A DNA stretch of 64,000 nucleotides from Anaerobacillus alkaliphilus (GCF_004116265.1 NZ_QOUX01000037.1:101773-165772); one strand, 5' to 3'. Shown: positions 9,241 through 18,355, counted from the stretch's first letter. The notes: a model not told the origin generated them from the sequence alone. A program made the numbers and translations.

Positions 9241-9309
9241 AAATGAGTAAGTACTCACTTGTTTCAGTGATTGATTTGAGGTAAAATAAAAGTGAGTAAT
9301 CACTCATTT
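9241..9309 (+). promoter_or_regulatory. Promoter flanked by two matching palindromic operators, for the ABC-TetR operon
   Basis: A good sigma-A promoter (TTGTTT at 9259-9264, 17 bp, TAAAAT at 9282-9287) is bracketed by two imperfect palindromes: AAATGAGTAAGTACTCACT at 9241-9259 and AGTGAGTAATCACTCATTT at 9291-9309. The second is the reverse complement of the first except for three central bases. One ends at the -35 and the other follows the -10, an arrangement expected for repression. The obvious repressor candidate is the TetR protein encoded at 11136. The binding assignment is inference. Confidence 0.75.
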
Positions 9310-9331
9310 TGAATAATGGAGGTATATATAC

Positions 9332-10057
9332 ATGTCTTTATTAACAGTTTCTGTTGAGGGTGTTTCAAAACATTTTGGTAAACAGAAGGTTTTGGATAAG
9401 ATCAATTTGAAAGTCTACAGTGGTGAAATATTTGGTTTACTTGGACCATCCGGTGCCGGCAAGACAACTCTAGTGAAAATAATTGCTGGTATTGATACAG
9501 CTAGCTGTGGAAAAACTCAAGTATTGAATGTAGCCATGCCAAATCTCGAAAACCTAAAGAAAGTCGGCTATATGGCTCAATCAGACGCTCTGTACAGTGA
9601 ACTTACAGCCTATGAGAATCTAGATTTTTTTGCAACCATCTATGGATTAAAGGGTACTAAAAAGAAAGAAAAAATCTTCGAAGTTATGAAACTCGTAAAT
9701 TTAGTCAAAGACATAACAAAGCCAGTGAACCAATTCTCGGGAGGAATGAAGCGACGACTATCGTTAGCGGTTTCTTTATTACACAACCCAGATGTGTTAA
9801 TTCTCGATGAACCAACTGTTGGAATTGATCCTGTGTTGCGTCAAGCAATCTGGGAGGAGCTTAGAAGAATAAGTGAAAGCGGAACAACAATTATTGTTAC
9901 TACCCATGTCATGGACGAAGCAGAAAGATGTGATCGTCTGGCATTACTTCGGGATGGAACGGTCATAGCAACGGGAACGACTTCCGAACTAAAAAAGGAG
10001 ACTAATTCAGAGACAATTGAAGAGGTATTTCTCGTGCTAGGGGGGAGTAAACAATGA
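9332..10057 (+). CDS. ABC transporter ATP-binding protein (drug/Na+ export type)
   Basis: A 241-residue nucleotide-binding subunit with Walker A (GPSGAGKTTLVK), Q-loop region (YMAQSDALY), ABC signature (FSGGMKRRLSLA), Walker B (VLILDEPTVGID) and switch histidine (TTHVMDEAERCD). The tight D-loop and VGIDP sequence are typical of exporters that pair with ABC-2 type permeases. A GGAGG site precedes the ATG. It overlaps the permease gene by 4 bp (ATGA), so the two are co-translated. The operon starts at the doubly palindromic promoter at 9241-9309, suggesting induction by a ligand of the TetR protein. The substrate is not known. Confidence 0.93.
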   Translation: MSLLTVSVEGVSKHFGKQKVLDKINLKVYSGEIFGLLGPSGAGKTTLVKIIAGIDTASCGKTQVLNVAMPNLENLKKVGYMAQSDALYSELTAYENLDFFATIYGLKGTKKKEKIFEVMKLVNLVKDITKPVNQFSGGMKRRLSLAVSLLHNPDVLILDEPTVGIDPVLRQAIWEELRRISESGTTIIVTTHVMDEAERCDRLALLRDGTVIATGTTSELKKETNSETIEEVFLVLGGSKQ

Positions 10058-11061
10058 GAATTCAAGCAATCGTTAGTAGGATCATACGTCAGTTTTTTAG
10101 AGATAAACGTACATTGGCAATGATTATTGTTGCGCCTATATTTATCCTATGGTTGACCTCTTTAGTATTTTCAGGGGGAAACATAGAACCTAACATTGGA
10201 ATTGTAGATGGAAATGAGATACTAGTTACTAAGATTGATCATGTAAAATTTTTTTCTGACGAAGAAAAGGCTATCAGTGCTCTTGTGAGGAAGGACATTC
10301 ATGGATATGTCAACTTGGGTGAAGTTCCACCAAAGATTATCGTGGAAGGAAGCGATCCTACTATAAATCAAGCCGTTATACAAATCGCTCAGAAACTTCA
10401 TTCGCCAAATCTAGGTATAGATCAGTTTGAGGTAAATTATTATTATGGAAACAAGCATATGTCAGTGTTTGATAATATTGGTCCATTTTTAATTGGATTT
10501 TTTGTTTTTTTCTTTGTCTTTATTATCGCTGGTGTATCTTTTCTTAGGGAAAGAACCAGTGGAACCTTAGAGAAATTATTATCTACACCGTTAAAAAGGT
10601 GGGAGATTGTCGTAGGATATGTTTTAGGGTTCGGATTATTTACCTCTCTTCAAACAGTTATCATTGTATATGTCTCAATTGAATTACTAGGTATGGTAAT
10701 GGCAGGATCTATTTGGCTTGTTATGTTAGTGACACTAGTGTTATCAATTACAGCTCTTACACTAGGAACATTACTATCAGCTTTTGCAAGAAATGAGCTT
10801 CAAATGATACAGTTTATTCCGATTGTAATCATTCCACAAGTTTTCTTCTCGGGGTTATTTTCAATAGAAGGTCTAGCTACGTGGATACAATCTTTAAGTG
10901 TGATTATGCCACTAAGTTACGGTGGAGAGGCTATGCGTGATATTATGATTCGTGGTAAAGGAATTGAGGATATCTTTGTGAATATAGTAGTCTTGCTCTC
11001 TTTTTCTATACTTTTTATGATATTAAATAATCTAGCATTAAAAAAACACCGTAAAATTTAG
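10054..11061 (+). CDS. ABC-2 type transporter permease
   Basis: A 335-residue membrane subunit. One TM segment near residues 22-40 is followed by an extracytoplasmic domain of about 90 residues and then five or six TM segments between about 140 and 330, which is the ABC-2/YhfH-like layout of drug, lantibiotic and Na+ exporters. The stretch FLRERTSGTLEKLLSTPLKRWEI is the usual cytoplasmic coupling segment of this family (key residues RERTSGTLEKLL). Its start overlaps the stop of the ATPase gene. The TetR gene follows 74 bp downstream, so the three probably share a transcript. Confidence 0.9.
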   Translation: MRIQAIVSRIIRQFFRDKRTLAMIIVAPIFILWLTSLVFSGGNIEPNIGIVDGNEILVTKIDHVKFFSDEEKAISALVRKDIHGYVNLGEVPPKIIVEGSDPTINQAVIQIAQKLHSPNLGIDQFEVNYYYGNKHMSVFDNIGPFLIGFFVFFFVFIIAGVSFLRERTSGTLEKLLSTPLKRWEIVVGYVLGFGLFTSLQTVIIVYVSIELLGMVMAGSIWLVMLVTLVLSITALTLGTLLSAFARNELQMIQFIPIVIIPQVFFSGLFSIEGLATWIQSLSVIMPLSYGGEAMRDIMIRGKGIEDIFVNIVVLLSFSILFMILNNLALKKHRKI

Positions 11062-11135
11062 CTATAGTCCAAGTTTGTCTGATAATTCGTAAAGGTTTAT
11101 AATAATAGTACTCTTCTGTCGATAAAGGAGCTATT

Positions 11136-11795
11136 ATGATGACTCAAAATAATTCGTTAAAAGAATTGTTGCGATTAAATACAAACGATGAAAAATATAG
11201 TGAAAAACAATTAAAAATTTTAGAAGCGGCAATCGAAACTTTTTCTGAAAAAGGATATGCAGCATCTTCCACAAATGAGATTGCTAAAAAAGCAGGCGTA
11301 GCAGAGGGAACTATTTTTCGTCATTACAAAACAAAAAAAGAGTTACTACTCTCAATTGTCACCCCTCTTATGACAAAATTGTTGGGGCCGTTTGTAGCAA
11401 AGGATTTTGCAAAGGAGATCTTTGAGGTCAACTATGATAATTTCGAGCAATTTATTCGTAATTTAGCGTTTAACCGCTATGAATTTGTAAAAAATCATAG
11501 TTCTGTTGTGAAAATATTAATTCAAGAAATTTCATTCCATGACGAATTAAAAGAACCTTATATTAAACTTTTTCAGGAACATATCTTTGAAAAATTTAAA
11601 GCAACGATTATTAAGTTTCAAGAAGCTAAAGAAATTGTCAATTGGCCTCCTGAGACGATTATACGTTTGATTATCAATACAATTGCGGGGACGCTTCTTT
11701 CAATGTTTTTACTTCGTCCAGAAGCGAACTGGCGATACGAAGAAGAGATGGAGCTTACAATAAGTTTTCTAGTGAACGGGCTAAAGTTGAAGTAG
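11136..11795 (+). CDS. TetR/AcrR family transcriptional regulator
   Basis: 219 residues with an N-terminal helix-turn-helix at about 27-70 (TFSEKGYAASSTNEIAKKAG, then VAEGTIFRHYKTKKELL), the classic TetR_N signature, and a helical ligand-binding C-terminal domain without a recognisable specificity. AAAGGAG lies upstream of the ATG. Being third after an exporter pair, it most likely represses that operon, including itself, through the two palindromes at 9241-9309. No separate palindrome of that kind lies directly in front of this gene. Confidence 0.93.
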   Translation: MMTQNNSLKELLRLNTNDEKYSEKQLKILEAAIETFSEKGYAASSTNEIAKKAGVAEGTIFRHYKTKKELLLSIVTPLMTKLLGPFVAKDFAKEIFEVNYDNFEQFIRNLAFNRYEFVKNHSSVVKILIQEISFHDELKEPYIKLFQEHIFEKFKATIIKFQEAKEIVNWPPETIIRLIINTIAGTLLSMFLLRPEANWRYEEEMELTISFLVNGLKLK

Positions 11796-11806
11796 ATTTT
11801 GTATTG

Positions 11807-11843
11807 GAACCTTACTGTTTTAATTAAATAGTAAGGTTCTTTT
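11807..11843 (+). terminator. Terminator of the ABC-TetR operon
   Basis: Perfect 10-bp stem (GAACCTTACT / AGTAAGGTTC) with a 13-nt AT-rich loop, followed by TTTTG. Confidence 0.8.
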
Positions 11844-11862
11844 GTTTCTTCTAGACCAATTC

Positions 11863-11899
11863 TTAAATTCATACTAAATTCACATACTTGTTGTATACT
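11863..11899 (+). promoter_or_regulatory. Response-regulator box and promoter of the two-component operon
   Basis: Direct repeats TTAAATTCAT (11863-11872) and CTAAATTCAC (11874-11883) are spaced exactly 11 bp. The last ATTCAC starts 16 bp before a TATACT -10 element at 11894-11899, and there is no good -35, so the promoter looks activator-dependent. Tandem 11-bp repeats overlapping -35 are the usual target of PhoB/OmpR-type regulators. The same arrangement recurs at 14099-14146. Confidence 0.7.
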
Positions 11900-11938
11900 A
11901 ATTTTGAATTTTGTTTAAGACAGAATGGAGATGTAGAT

Positions 11939-12640
11939 ATGTCATATAGAATTCTTGTTGTTGAAGATGATGTGTATATTCAAGAATTAATTCAAGAATT
12001 TTTACAAGCACAAAATTATCAAGTGGATGTTACAGATGACGGCTTGGAGGCATGGAGATTACTAGCTTCGAACGAAAGAAAATACGACTTAGTGCTATTA
12101 GATGTGATGCTGCCTAACCTGGATGGATTTTCGTTATGTAAGATGATCAGGCAGAAATCAGCTTTACCGGTAATTATCTTAACAGCTTTAAGTGAGGAGA
12201 AAGATCAGCTAAAGGCATTTGAGTTAGAAGCTGATGATTTTATTACAAAACCATTTTCTTTTAATGTTCTCGTAAGACGAGTAGAAGCAGTATTGAGAAG
12301 GTCAGCAACACAGCCTACCCCAACAAGTGACTTAGAATTCGGTAGATTAAGAGTGGATGTGAAAGGTTATAAAGTATATGTCGATGATGAACTTGTAGAT
12401 TTAACTGTCAAGGAATTTGAAATCCTTCATCTATTTATAGAAAACACAGGTAGAGTACTCACTAGGGATGTCCTATTAGAAAAAATATGGGGCTATGATT
12501 ATTTTGGCGATAATCGAATAGTTGATGCACATATCAAAAACATTCGAAAAAAATTAGGGGTACCTTACATTAAAACGGTTAAAGGATTAGGTTATTCTCT
12601 AGAAAGGGATCATCATGAAGAAAAAAGGGATCACGCTTAA
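11939..12640 (+). CDS. OmpR/PhoB family response regulator
   Basis: 233 residues. The receiver domain (about 1-118) has the acidic pair in VVEDD, the phospho-acceptor Asp in LVLLDVMLPNLDG, the switch Thr in VIILTALSEE and the Lys in FITKPFS. The C-terminal winged helix (about 138-230) ends in the typical DAHIKNIRKKL and VKGLGYSLE motifs. I use the ATG at 11939 with GGAG 8 bp upstream; earlier in-frame codons add a non-homologous tail. It overlaps the kinase gene by 26 bp. The box in its own promoter suggests autoregulation. Confidence 0.95.
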   Translation: MSYRILVVEDDVYIQELIQEFLQAQNYQVDVTDDGLEAWRLLASNERKYDLVLLDVMLPNLDGFSLCKMIRQKSALPVIILTALSEEKDQLKAFELEADDFITKPFSFNVLVRRVEAVLRRSATQPTPTSDLEFGRLRVDVKGYKVYVDDELVDLTVKEFEILHLFIENTGRVLTRDVLLEKIWGYDYFGDNRIVDAHIKNIRKKLGVPYIKTVKGLGYSLERDHHEEKRDHA

Positions 12641-14069
12641 GATTTTCTATATTACAAGTGCCTTGCTAGTGGTTTCAGCATTAATCATATATCTGACACT
12701 CTATTTTCTTCTTCCTAATTTTTATTATAGCTATAAAAAATCTACATTAATTGAGGGTGTTACTAGCTTAGTTGAAGTCATTGAGGAAAGTCCCCTTGAA
12801 GAAGTTGAATATCATTTAAATGAATTTGTTGAAACGTATAACGTTCGTTTGATTATTCAAAATCAATTTGGTTATGTGATTTATTTCCCTATGGATCGCT
12901 TTATTCGAGAAGATCCAAGTCGAGGAAGAGTCCAATTTCCAGGAAGAAGTCAGCTAGATCGAAGGATATTAGAAGATATGTGGCAAAATCCTAACATGAT
13001 TACACTGTCTCAGCCAATTAACCTACAAGAAGACCCCCAACAATATGTACTAACTGTAGCCGCACCTCTACAACCAATTGATGAGGCTTCAAAGGTAATT
13101 CTGATGTTTTTTCCTTATATGTTAATTATTATTGCGATTATTTCTGTCATAGGTGCTTACTTCTATTCTAACTTAATTTCCAAACCATTGTTGAAATTAA
13201 ATAACATAGCTAAAAAGATGGCCCATTTAGACTTTTCTTCTAAATCTCCAATTACGACAAATGACGAATTAGGAGAACTATCAAAAAGTCTAAATACGTT
13301 GTCAGTAAACTTACAAACTAATATGGATGATCTAAAGCAAGCGAACAATAAACTAAAGAATGACATCCAAATAGAGAGAGAGCAAGAACAAAAACGCCGT
13401 GAGTTTATTGCGACAATTTCTCATGAATTAAAGACGCCGTTAACAGCCGTTTCAGGACAATTAGAGGGAATGATCTATGAAATAGGCAGCTACAAGGACC
13501 GAGATAAATACTTAAGGCAATCATATTCAATCCTAAATGAAATGGAAAAGTTAGTTCTTGAGATTTTGGATGTTTCGCAATTAGAAAGCTCTTATTTTAC
13601 GCCGAATGTACAAACAATAAACTTATCTACTTTAGTTCAAAACGCAGTTATTCAAACACAATATTTCCTAGAACAAAAGCAATTGAAAATTCGTGTTTCG
13701 GTTGAACCAAATGTATCTATAATAGGAGATGAAAAACTGATAGCAAAAGCAATCGCAAACATCTTCAGTAATGCCGTTAAGTATACAAGTACAGGGGAAT
13801 GCGTAGATATCCAATTGTTTAGTAGAAGTAATGAGACTGTTCTTAAGGTTTTAAACAGTGGGGCATTTATCGAAGAAGACCAGCTTAATAAAGTCTTTGA
13901 GCCCTTTTACCGAATTGAAAAATCGAGAAACCGAAAGACTGGTGGTAGTGGGCTAGGTCTCTATATTGTAAAACGAATTTTAGACATGCATAAGGTCATT
14001 TATTCCATCGAAAATGATCCTGAAGGTGTTTTATTTACAATGATTTTTACGAATAATAATGAACACTAG
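12615..14069 (+). CDS. Membrane sensor histidine kinase
   Basis: 484 residues with TM1 at about 9-31, an extracytoplasmic sensor region of roughly 130 residues, TM2 at about 160-183, a HAMP linker, a dimerisation domain with the phospho-acceptor His in FIATISHELKTPLTAVSG (near residue 269), and an ATPase domain with the N box (NIFSNAVKYTS) and G box (GGSGLGLYIVKRIL). It is translationally coupled to the response regulator and would phosphorylate it. The sensor region has no motif I recognise. The shared control of the foldase downstream hints at a cell-envelope or protein-folding signal. Confidence 0.95.
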   Translation: MKKKGITLKIFYITSALLVVSALIIYLTLYFLLPNFYYSYKKSTLIEGVTSLVEVIEESPLEEVEYHLNEFVETYNVRLIIQNQFGYVIYFPMDRFIREDPSRGRVQFPGRSQLDRRILEDMWQNPNMITLSQPINLQEDPQQYVLTVAAPLQPIDEASKVILMFFPYMLIIIAIISVIGAYFYSNLISKPLLKLNNIAKKMAHLDFSSKSPITTNDELGELSKSLNTLSVNLQTNMDDLKQANNKLKNDIQIEREQEQKRREFIATISHELKTPLTAVSGQLEGMIYEIGSYKDRDKYLRQSYSILNEMEKLVLEILDVSQLESSYFTPNVQTINLSTLVQNAVIQTQYFLEQKQLKIRVSVEPNVSIIGDEKLIAKAIANIFSNAVKYTSTGECVDIQLFSRSNETVLKVLNSGAFIEEDQLNKVFEPFYRIEKSRNRKTGGSGLGLYIVKRILDMHKVIYSIENDPEGVLFTMIFTNNNEH

Positions 14070-14097
14070 GGATTTCATTGACCTAGTGTTTTCTCTT
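14062..14097 (+). terminator. Terminator of the two-component operon
   Basis: Perfect 9-bp stem (AACACTAGG / CCTAGTGTT) with an 11-nt loop followed by TTCTCTTTTT. The left arm contains the kinase stop codon. Confidence 0.8.
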
Positions 14098-14098
14098 T

Positions 14099-14146
14099 TT
14101 AAATTCATGGTCCATTCATGTTAAATTCATATAGACAACCTATAAT
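14099..14146 (+). promoter_or_regulatory. Response-regulator box and promoter of the foldase gene
   Basis: Three ATTCAT repeats at 14103, 14114 and 14125 are spaced exactly 11 bp. The last starts 16 bp before TATAAT at 14141-14146, the same spacing as in the promoter at 11863-11899. The -35 position is not conserved. The simplest reading is that the response regulator encoded at 11939 activates both promoters. Confidence 0.72.
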
Positions 14147-14220
14147 TACGGTATGGATTATTAATATGGAAAGGAGTTATGACGTAGGCCACCACTTTTT
14201 TACAGAAAGGTTGAGAATAC

Positions 14221-15189
14221 ATGAGGATAATGAAAAATATACTAATGGCACTTTTAATTATGTTAGTTTTTACTGGCTGTAGTTCAGAAGAAGAAAATAC
14301 TAGTGCTGATCTTGCGACGTTTGAGTTTCAACCTGTTGATAGAACCAATCTTCCAGATGACAAAATTGTGGCTACTTTCACAGGTGGAGAGATTACTGGG
14401 AGAGAATTTGCTAATTTCTTAGCAGTACAAGCTTTTATCAACCCGTCAGCCCCGATAAATGATGAAGAGTATCGCTTACAGATAATTAATGACTTAATTG
14501 TTGAAAAAAGCACTGCTAATGAAGTCAAGGATACGGAGTGGGCATATCAGCAACTTGATATCGTTTGGAATCAAATATTGCTACAGTATGATGAAGAGAC
14601 TATTATGAATGCCTATGAGACATTGGGTATTAATGAAGACGTGGTAAAAGAAGCGTTAGTTGCACTATTAAATATTGAAACATATTTCCGCGAACAAATT
14701 ACCGAAGAAGAGTTGAATGATTTGTACGAAGAAGTAATTGAGGAATTTACAACAGCGACATTTTCTCATATTCTAATAGCTATTAATGAAGTTGAGACAA
14801 ACGAGGAATTTGAGCTGCGCTCAACGGATGAAGCCTTTGAAATAGCGAACGAGTTATATTCTCAAATTATTGCAGGCGCAGACTTAGGTGCACTTGCTAT
14901 CGAACACTCCGATGACTTAGGTAGTAGTGAAAATAATGGGCGGTACGAAAATATTACAATTTCTGGCTTGGTTCCAGAATTTCAGCAAGCTTTACTCGAC
15001 CTAGAGAAAAATATCGTTAGTGAACCGGTTAAGACGGATTATGGATATCATCTAATTCGAGTTGAAGAACGTCACGTAACTCCTCTTAATGAAGTTAAAG
15101 ATGTATTATTAGCAGAATTAACCTATGAAAAATATGTAGATTACTATTTAGATGTTCTGCCAGAGTATATTATTGAAATAAATTTATAA
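14221..15189 (+). CDS. PrsA/SurA-like peptidyl-prolyl isomerase lipoprotein
   Basis: 322 residues. The N-terminus is a lipoprotein signal peptide with the lipobox VFTGC (Cys20). A SurA-like N-terminal chaperone region (about 45-160) is followed by a parvulin domain at about 180-285, with FSHILIAI, LGALAIEHSDDLGSS, LVPEFQQALLDL and VKTDYGYHLIRVEER matching the PpiC fold. Such proteins sit on the outer face of the membrane and help secreted proteins fold. The leader between promoter and start is about 70 bp. The promoter box matches that of the two-component operon just upstream. Confidence 0.9.
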   Translation: MRIMKNILMALLIMLVFTGCSSEEENTSADLATFEFQPVDRTNLPDDKIVATFTGGEITGREFANFLAVQAFINPSAPINDEEYRLQIINDLIVEKSTANEVKDTEWAYQQLDIVWNQILLQYDEETIMNAYETLGINEDVVKEALVALLNIETYFREQITEEELNDLYEEVIEEFTTATFSHILIAINEVETNEEFELRSTDEAFEIANELYSQIIAGADLGALAIEHSDDLGSSENNGRYENITISGLVPEFQQALLDLEKNIVSEPVKTDYGYHLIRVEERHVTPLNEVKDVLLAELTYEKYVDYYLDVLPEYIIEINL

Positions 15190-15205
15190 ATTAACCCTAA
15201 AAAGG

Positions 15206-15243
15206 CGTGAGATTTAGGATATAAATCTCACGTATTTATTTTT
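15206..15243. terminator. Bidirectional terminator between foldase and kinase genes
   Basis: Perfect 10-bp stem (CGTGAGATTT / AAATCTCACG) with a 7-nt loop and T-rich sequence on the plus strand. It separates two convergent genes. Confidence 0.75.
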
Positions 15244-16360
15244 ACACTAAAAGAGGCAAGCGGATAACAAAGGTTGTTAACTCCTCATTAGAGCGACAAG
15301 AAATATCCCCTCGGTGTTTTTCAATAATTTTTCTACAGACAAATAAGCCAATTCCTGTACCTAATTCCTTGGTTGTGTAGAATGGTTCAAAAATAATTTC
15401 TCTAGTTTCGTCAGGAATTATTGGCCCATTATTCGAGATCTCAATAATAACATAATTTCCTTCAGTAAAGGTTTCAACGTATATTTCTCTAGGTTTCTCT
15501 TTTTTCGTAATAGCATCAATAGAATTCATTAAAATATTTAAAAAGACTTGCTTTAATTCATTCTTATTGGCAACTGTCTTAGCTTCTTGCCCAAAACTAG
15601 TTATTACATTGACATCTATATCAACAATACTTGGATAAAGGAACTTGATAATTTCCTCCAATAACTGTCGAATAGCTACAACCTCTTTACGCTGTTCTTG
15701 AGCGCCTTCGTTTTTCGAGGTATGAAGAAATTGAGTAATCCGAAACTTTAATTGGTCTAATTCATGATCAATAATATCTAAATACTTTAAATTTGGATAA
15801 TCTGTTTTTAGTAGTTTAATAAACCCAATTACTGCTGTAAGGGGGTTTCGAAATTCATGAACGAAGCTAGATGACATTTGTCCTAATAATGTAAGCTTCA
15901 CTTTATGTGTTTCATTAAGGAGGATATTTTTCTCTTCAATTTCTAGTTCCTTTAGAACACTATATTTCTTAACAGCATGATAACAAAATAGATCGAACGT
16001 TTTGTTTACAACATCTATTGCCGCATGAAGATGTTCGGGCTTGCTCCCTGATAAGAAGATATGCCTAGTGACAATTGATCTTCCTAAGTTGACGTTATGA
16101 ACAAAGTCACTAATATTAACATTCGCTTCAACCCGTTCTTTAGCAACCTTATAAGCTAGCAGCATAATTTCTTCTTCTGTTATAAGGTTTTGCAAGGAAC
16201 TTTTTGTTAATAGATACATTTGAAGCCCATTTTCTTTAACCTTGTCCTTGTGTATATCATTTTGGTGCAGTGTAATGCTCTGCCACCACTCTTCTAGAAA
16301 ATCAGCTTCACTTCTGTTTAAAAATTGCAAAATATCATGATAGATTGAGACAGAGTTCAT
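15242..16360 (-). CDS. Cytoplasmic orphan histidine kinase (sporulation-kinase type)
   Basis: 372 residues without membrane segments. An N-terminal helical region of about 140 residues (SEADFLEEWWQSITLH at the start) resembles the HisK_N/RsbR_N-type sensor domains of Bacillus kinases. Then come a dimerisation domain with the phospho-acceptor His in SSFVHEFRNPLTAVIG (near residue 166) and an ATPase domain (NILMNSIDAIT, then GTGIGLFVCRKIIEKH). No response regulator is adjacent. The HEFRNPLTA phospho-acceptor region is of the kind found in kinases feeding Spo0F. The sensor-domain identification is tentative. Confidence 0.88.
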   Translation of the reverse strand: MNSVSIYHDILQFLNRSEADFLEEWWQSITLHQNDIHKDKVKENGLQMYLLTKSSLQNLITEEEIMLLAYKVAKERVEANVNISDFVHNVNLGRSIVTRHIFLSGSKPEHLHAAIDVVNKTFDLFCYHAVKKYSVLKELEIEEKNILLNETHKVKLTLLGQMSSSFVHEFRNPLTAVIGFIKLLKTDYPNLKYLDIIDHELDQLKFRITQFLHTSKNEGAQEQRKEVVAIRQLLEEIIKFLYPSIVDIDVNVITSFGQEAKTVANKNELKQVFLNILMNSIDAITKKEKPREIYVETFTEGNYVIIEISNNGPIIPDETREIIFEPFYTTKELGTGIGLFVCRKIIEKHRGDISCRSNEELTTFVIRLPLLV

Positions 16361-16570
16361 TTTTTTCGCTTCACCACTTTCAATATAAGAAAAAACCTAT
16401 CTATAGTATTAATTCTACAATAAGTAAGACGTTCCTTTATAAATATTTTTTAGTTTTAGGAAAAATGTAGTTTGTAGAGGAACAATATAGAATATTGTAT
16501 CTTTTTGCGGTAAAATTTAAATAGTTAAAATTAACTAATGTTTCAGATATGTTTATAAAGAGGTGGACAA

Positions 16571-18355
16571 ATGAACGATCAACTCTTATTTCACCATACA
16601 CTACACCATTCTCCAATAGGGATGGCTGTTTTAAATTTAGAAGGGCAAATCCTCCAAGCTAATGATGTTTTATGTAAGATGGTTGGTTATACGGAAAAAG
16701 AGTTATTTTTGCTTTCTTCCGACACAATCACTCATCCTGGCGACCTTTACTTAGATACATACTATCTTGGAAAATTTTTAAATGAGGATATAAATGAATG
16801 CCAATTTCAGAAACGGTTATTTCATAAAAACGGACAGATGATTAACGTATTAATAAATGTTTCATTAGTCCGTAATGAAAAACAACAACCATTTCTCTTC
16901 GTATCTCAGATACAGGATATAACGAAGCAACTTAAAAATGAAGAGATTCGAAGAATTACCGAAAGTCGTCTAAATCACTTTTTAGATAGTATTTCAGATG
17001 CTTTCTTGGCAGTTGATCATCAATGTCGTTATACATACATTAATAAAGAAGCAGAAAGATTTCTGAATTGTCCCCGGGAAGAGATGATTGGGAAGGTTAT
17101 GTGGGAGTTTTTCCCTGATGAGATTAACAGCATTTTCTATGACCAATTTTATCGAGCGCTTATTAATAAGGCCCCAGTGAAATTTGAAAAGGTTTATGCG
17201 CTAACAGAAACCTGGATTGAGGTCCGAATTTATCCATCCGATGATGGAGCGAGTATTTATTTCTCTGATATTACCGAACGGAAAAAAATTGAAAAGGAAC
17301 TCCGCGATAGTGAAGAACGGTATCGAACCTTTGTTGAGTCTTCCGCAGATGCCATTCTTGTTTGTAGTTGTGATGAAAGACTAGTATTTATTAACGAGGC
17401 TGGTATAAATTTATTAGGAGTTTATCATAAAAGTGAAGTGATCGGTTTGCCAGTGGATCAATTTTTTTTACCGGAAGATTTAGCTGACTTTAAGGAAAAG
17501 TTCCGATCAATACTATTGAATTCACCGTTCCAAAATCCAATCGTTGTAAAATTATTACGACCTGACGGTAGCATAGTTGAGGTAGAGGCTACATGTGCTA
17601 CTATTACCTATAATGGGCAAAAATCAATTCAATGTATTGCTCGTGATGTGACTGAACGTAATCGCCTTGATCAACATGTACGTAAATCAGAAAAACTTTC
17701 ACTTGTTGGGGAATTGGCTGCCGGGGTTGCCCATGAAGTTCGTAATCCATTGACATCTATTAAGGGTTTCCTTCAGTTCACTCAAAATTTAAAGGAATAT
17801 AAAGAAGAATATGTAGAAATTATGCTTCAAGAATTAGAGCGAGTTGAAACAATTATTTATGAATTTTTGACTCTAGCGAAGCCAAGTGAAACACTTGTAT
17901 TCTCCGAACATGATCTTGAACTTCTTTTAACTCAAGTAGTTACCTTACAAGAAACACAAGCTATTATGAAGAATATTGAAATTAAAACAAAGTTTTCAAA
18001 GGTTCCGTTAATTAGCTGTCATCCTAATCAGCTTAAGCAAGTGTTTGTGAACATAATCCAAAATGCGATTGAAGCAACTCCAGCAAAAGGTATAGTTACT
18101 GTCCAGATCGACCTAATAAACGTGGATATGGTAGGAGTTACAGTGATTGATAATGGTTGTGGAATAGCCAAAGATCGTATATCTCGTTTGGGTGAACCTT
18201 TTTATTCTAATAAGGAAAAAGGTACAGGATTAGGATTAATGGTTAGCCACAAGATTATCGAAAATCATAAAGGCTCTATCCTTTTTCAAAGTGAAGAGGG
18301 CAAAGGTACAATCGTTAAAATTCTTTTACCATTACATCCTTGTAAAAGCAGTTGA
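16571..18355 (+). CDS. Triple-PAS orphan histidine kinase (KinA-like sporulation kinase)
   Basis: 594 residues, no membrane segments. Three PAS domains occupy about 8-120 (SPIGMAVLNLEGQILQANDV), 135-240 (DSISDAFLAVDHQCRYTYIN) and 250-370 (SADAILVCSCDERLVFINEA), followed by the dimerisation domain with His near 387 (GELAAGVAHEVRNPLTSIKG) and the ATPase domain (NIIQNAIEATP, GTGLGLMVSHKII). The HEVRNPLTSIKGF motif is typical of KinA-KinE kinases that feed the sporulation phosphorelay through Spo0F. No regulator gene is linked. AGAGGTGG precedes the ATG. It is divergent from the kinase at 15242. Confidence 0.93.
   Translation: MNDQLLFHHTLHHSPIGMAVLNLEGQILQANDVLCKMVGYTEKELFLLSSDTITHPGDLYLDTYYLGKFLNEDINECQFQKRLFHKNGQMINVLINVSLVRNEKQQPFLFVSQIQDITKQLKNEEIRRITESRLNHFLDSISDAFLAVDHQCRYTYINKEAERFLNCPREEMIGKVMWEFFPDEINSIFYDQFYRALINKAPVKFEKVYALTETWIEVRIYPSDDGASIYFSDITERKKIEKELRDSEERYRTFVESSADAILVCSCDERLVFINEAGINLLGVYHKSEVIGLPVDQFFLPEDLADFKEKFRSILLNSPFQNPIVVKLLRPDGSIVEVEATCATITYNGQKSIQCIARDVTERNRLDQHVRKSEKLSLVGELAAGVAHEVRNPLTSIKGFLQFTQNLKEYKEEYVEIMLQELERVETIIYEFLTLAKPSETLVFSEHDLELLLTQVVTLQETQAIMKNIEIKTKFSKVPLISCHPNQLKQVFVNIIQNAIEATPAKGIVTVQIDLINVDMVGVTVIDNGCGIAKDRISRLGEPFYSNKEKGTGLGLMVSHKIIENHKGSILFQSEEGKGTIVKILLPLHPCKSS

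Noticed and set aside
14171..14187. Tiny leader frame ATGACGTAG after AAGGAG, upstream of the foldase gene
   Set aside because: The spacing between AAGGAG and this ATG is only 2 bp, and a two-codon frame is likely chance.
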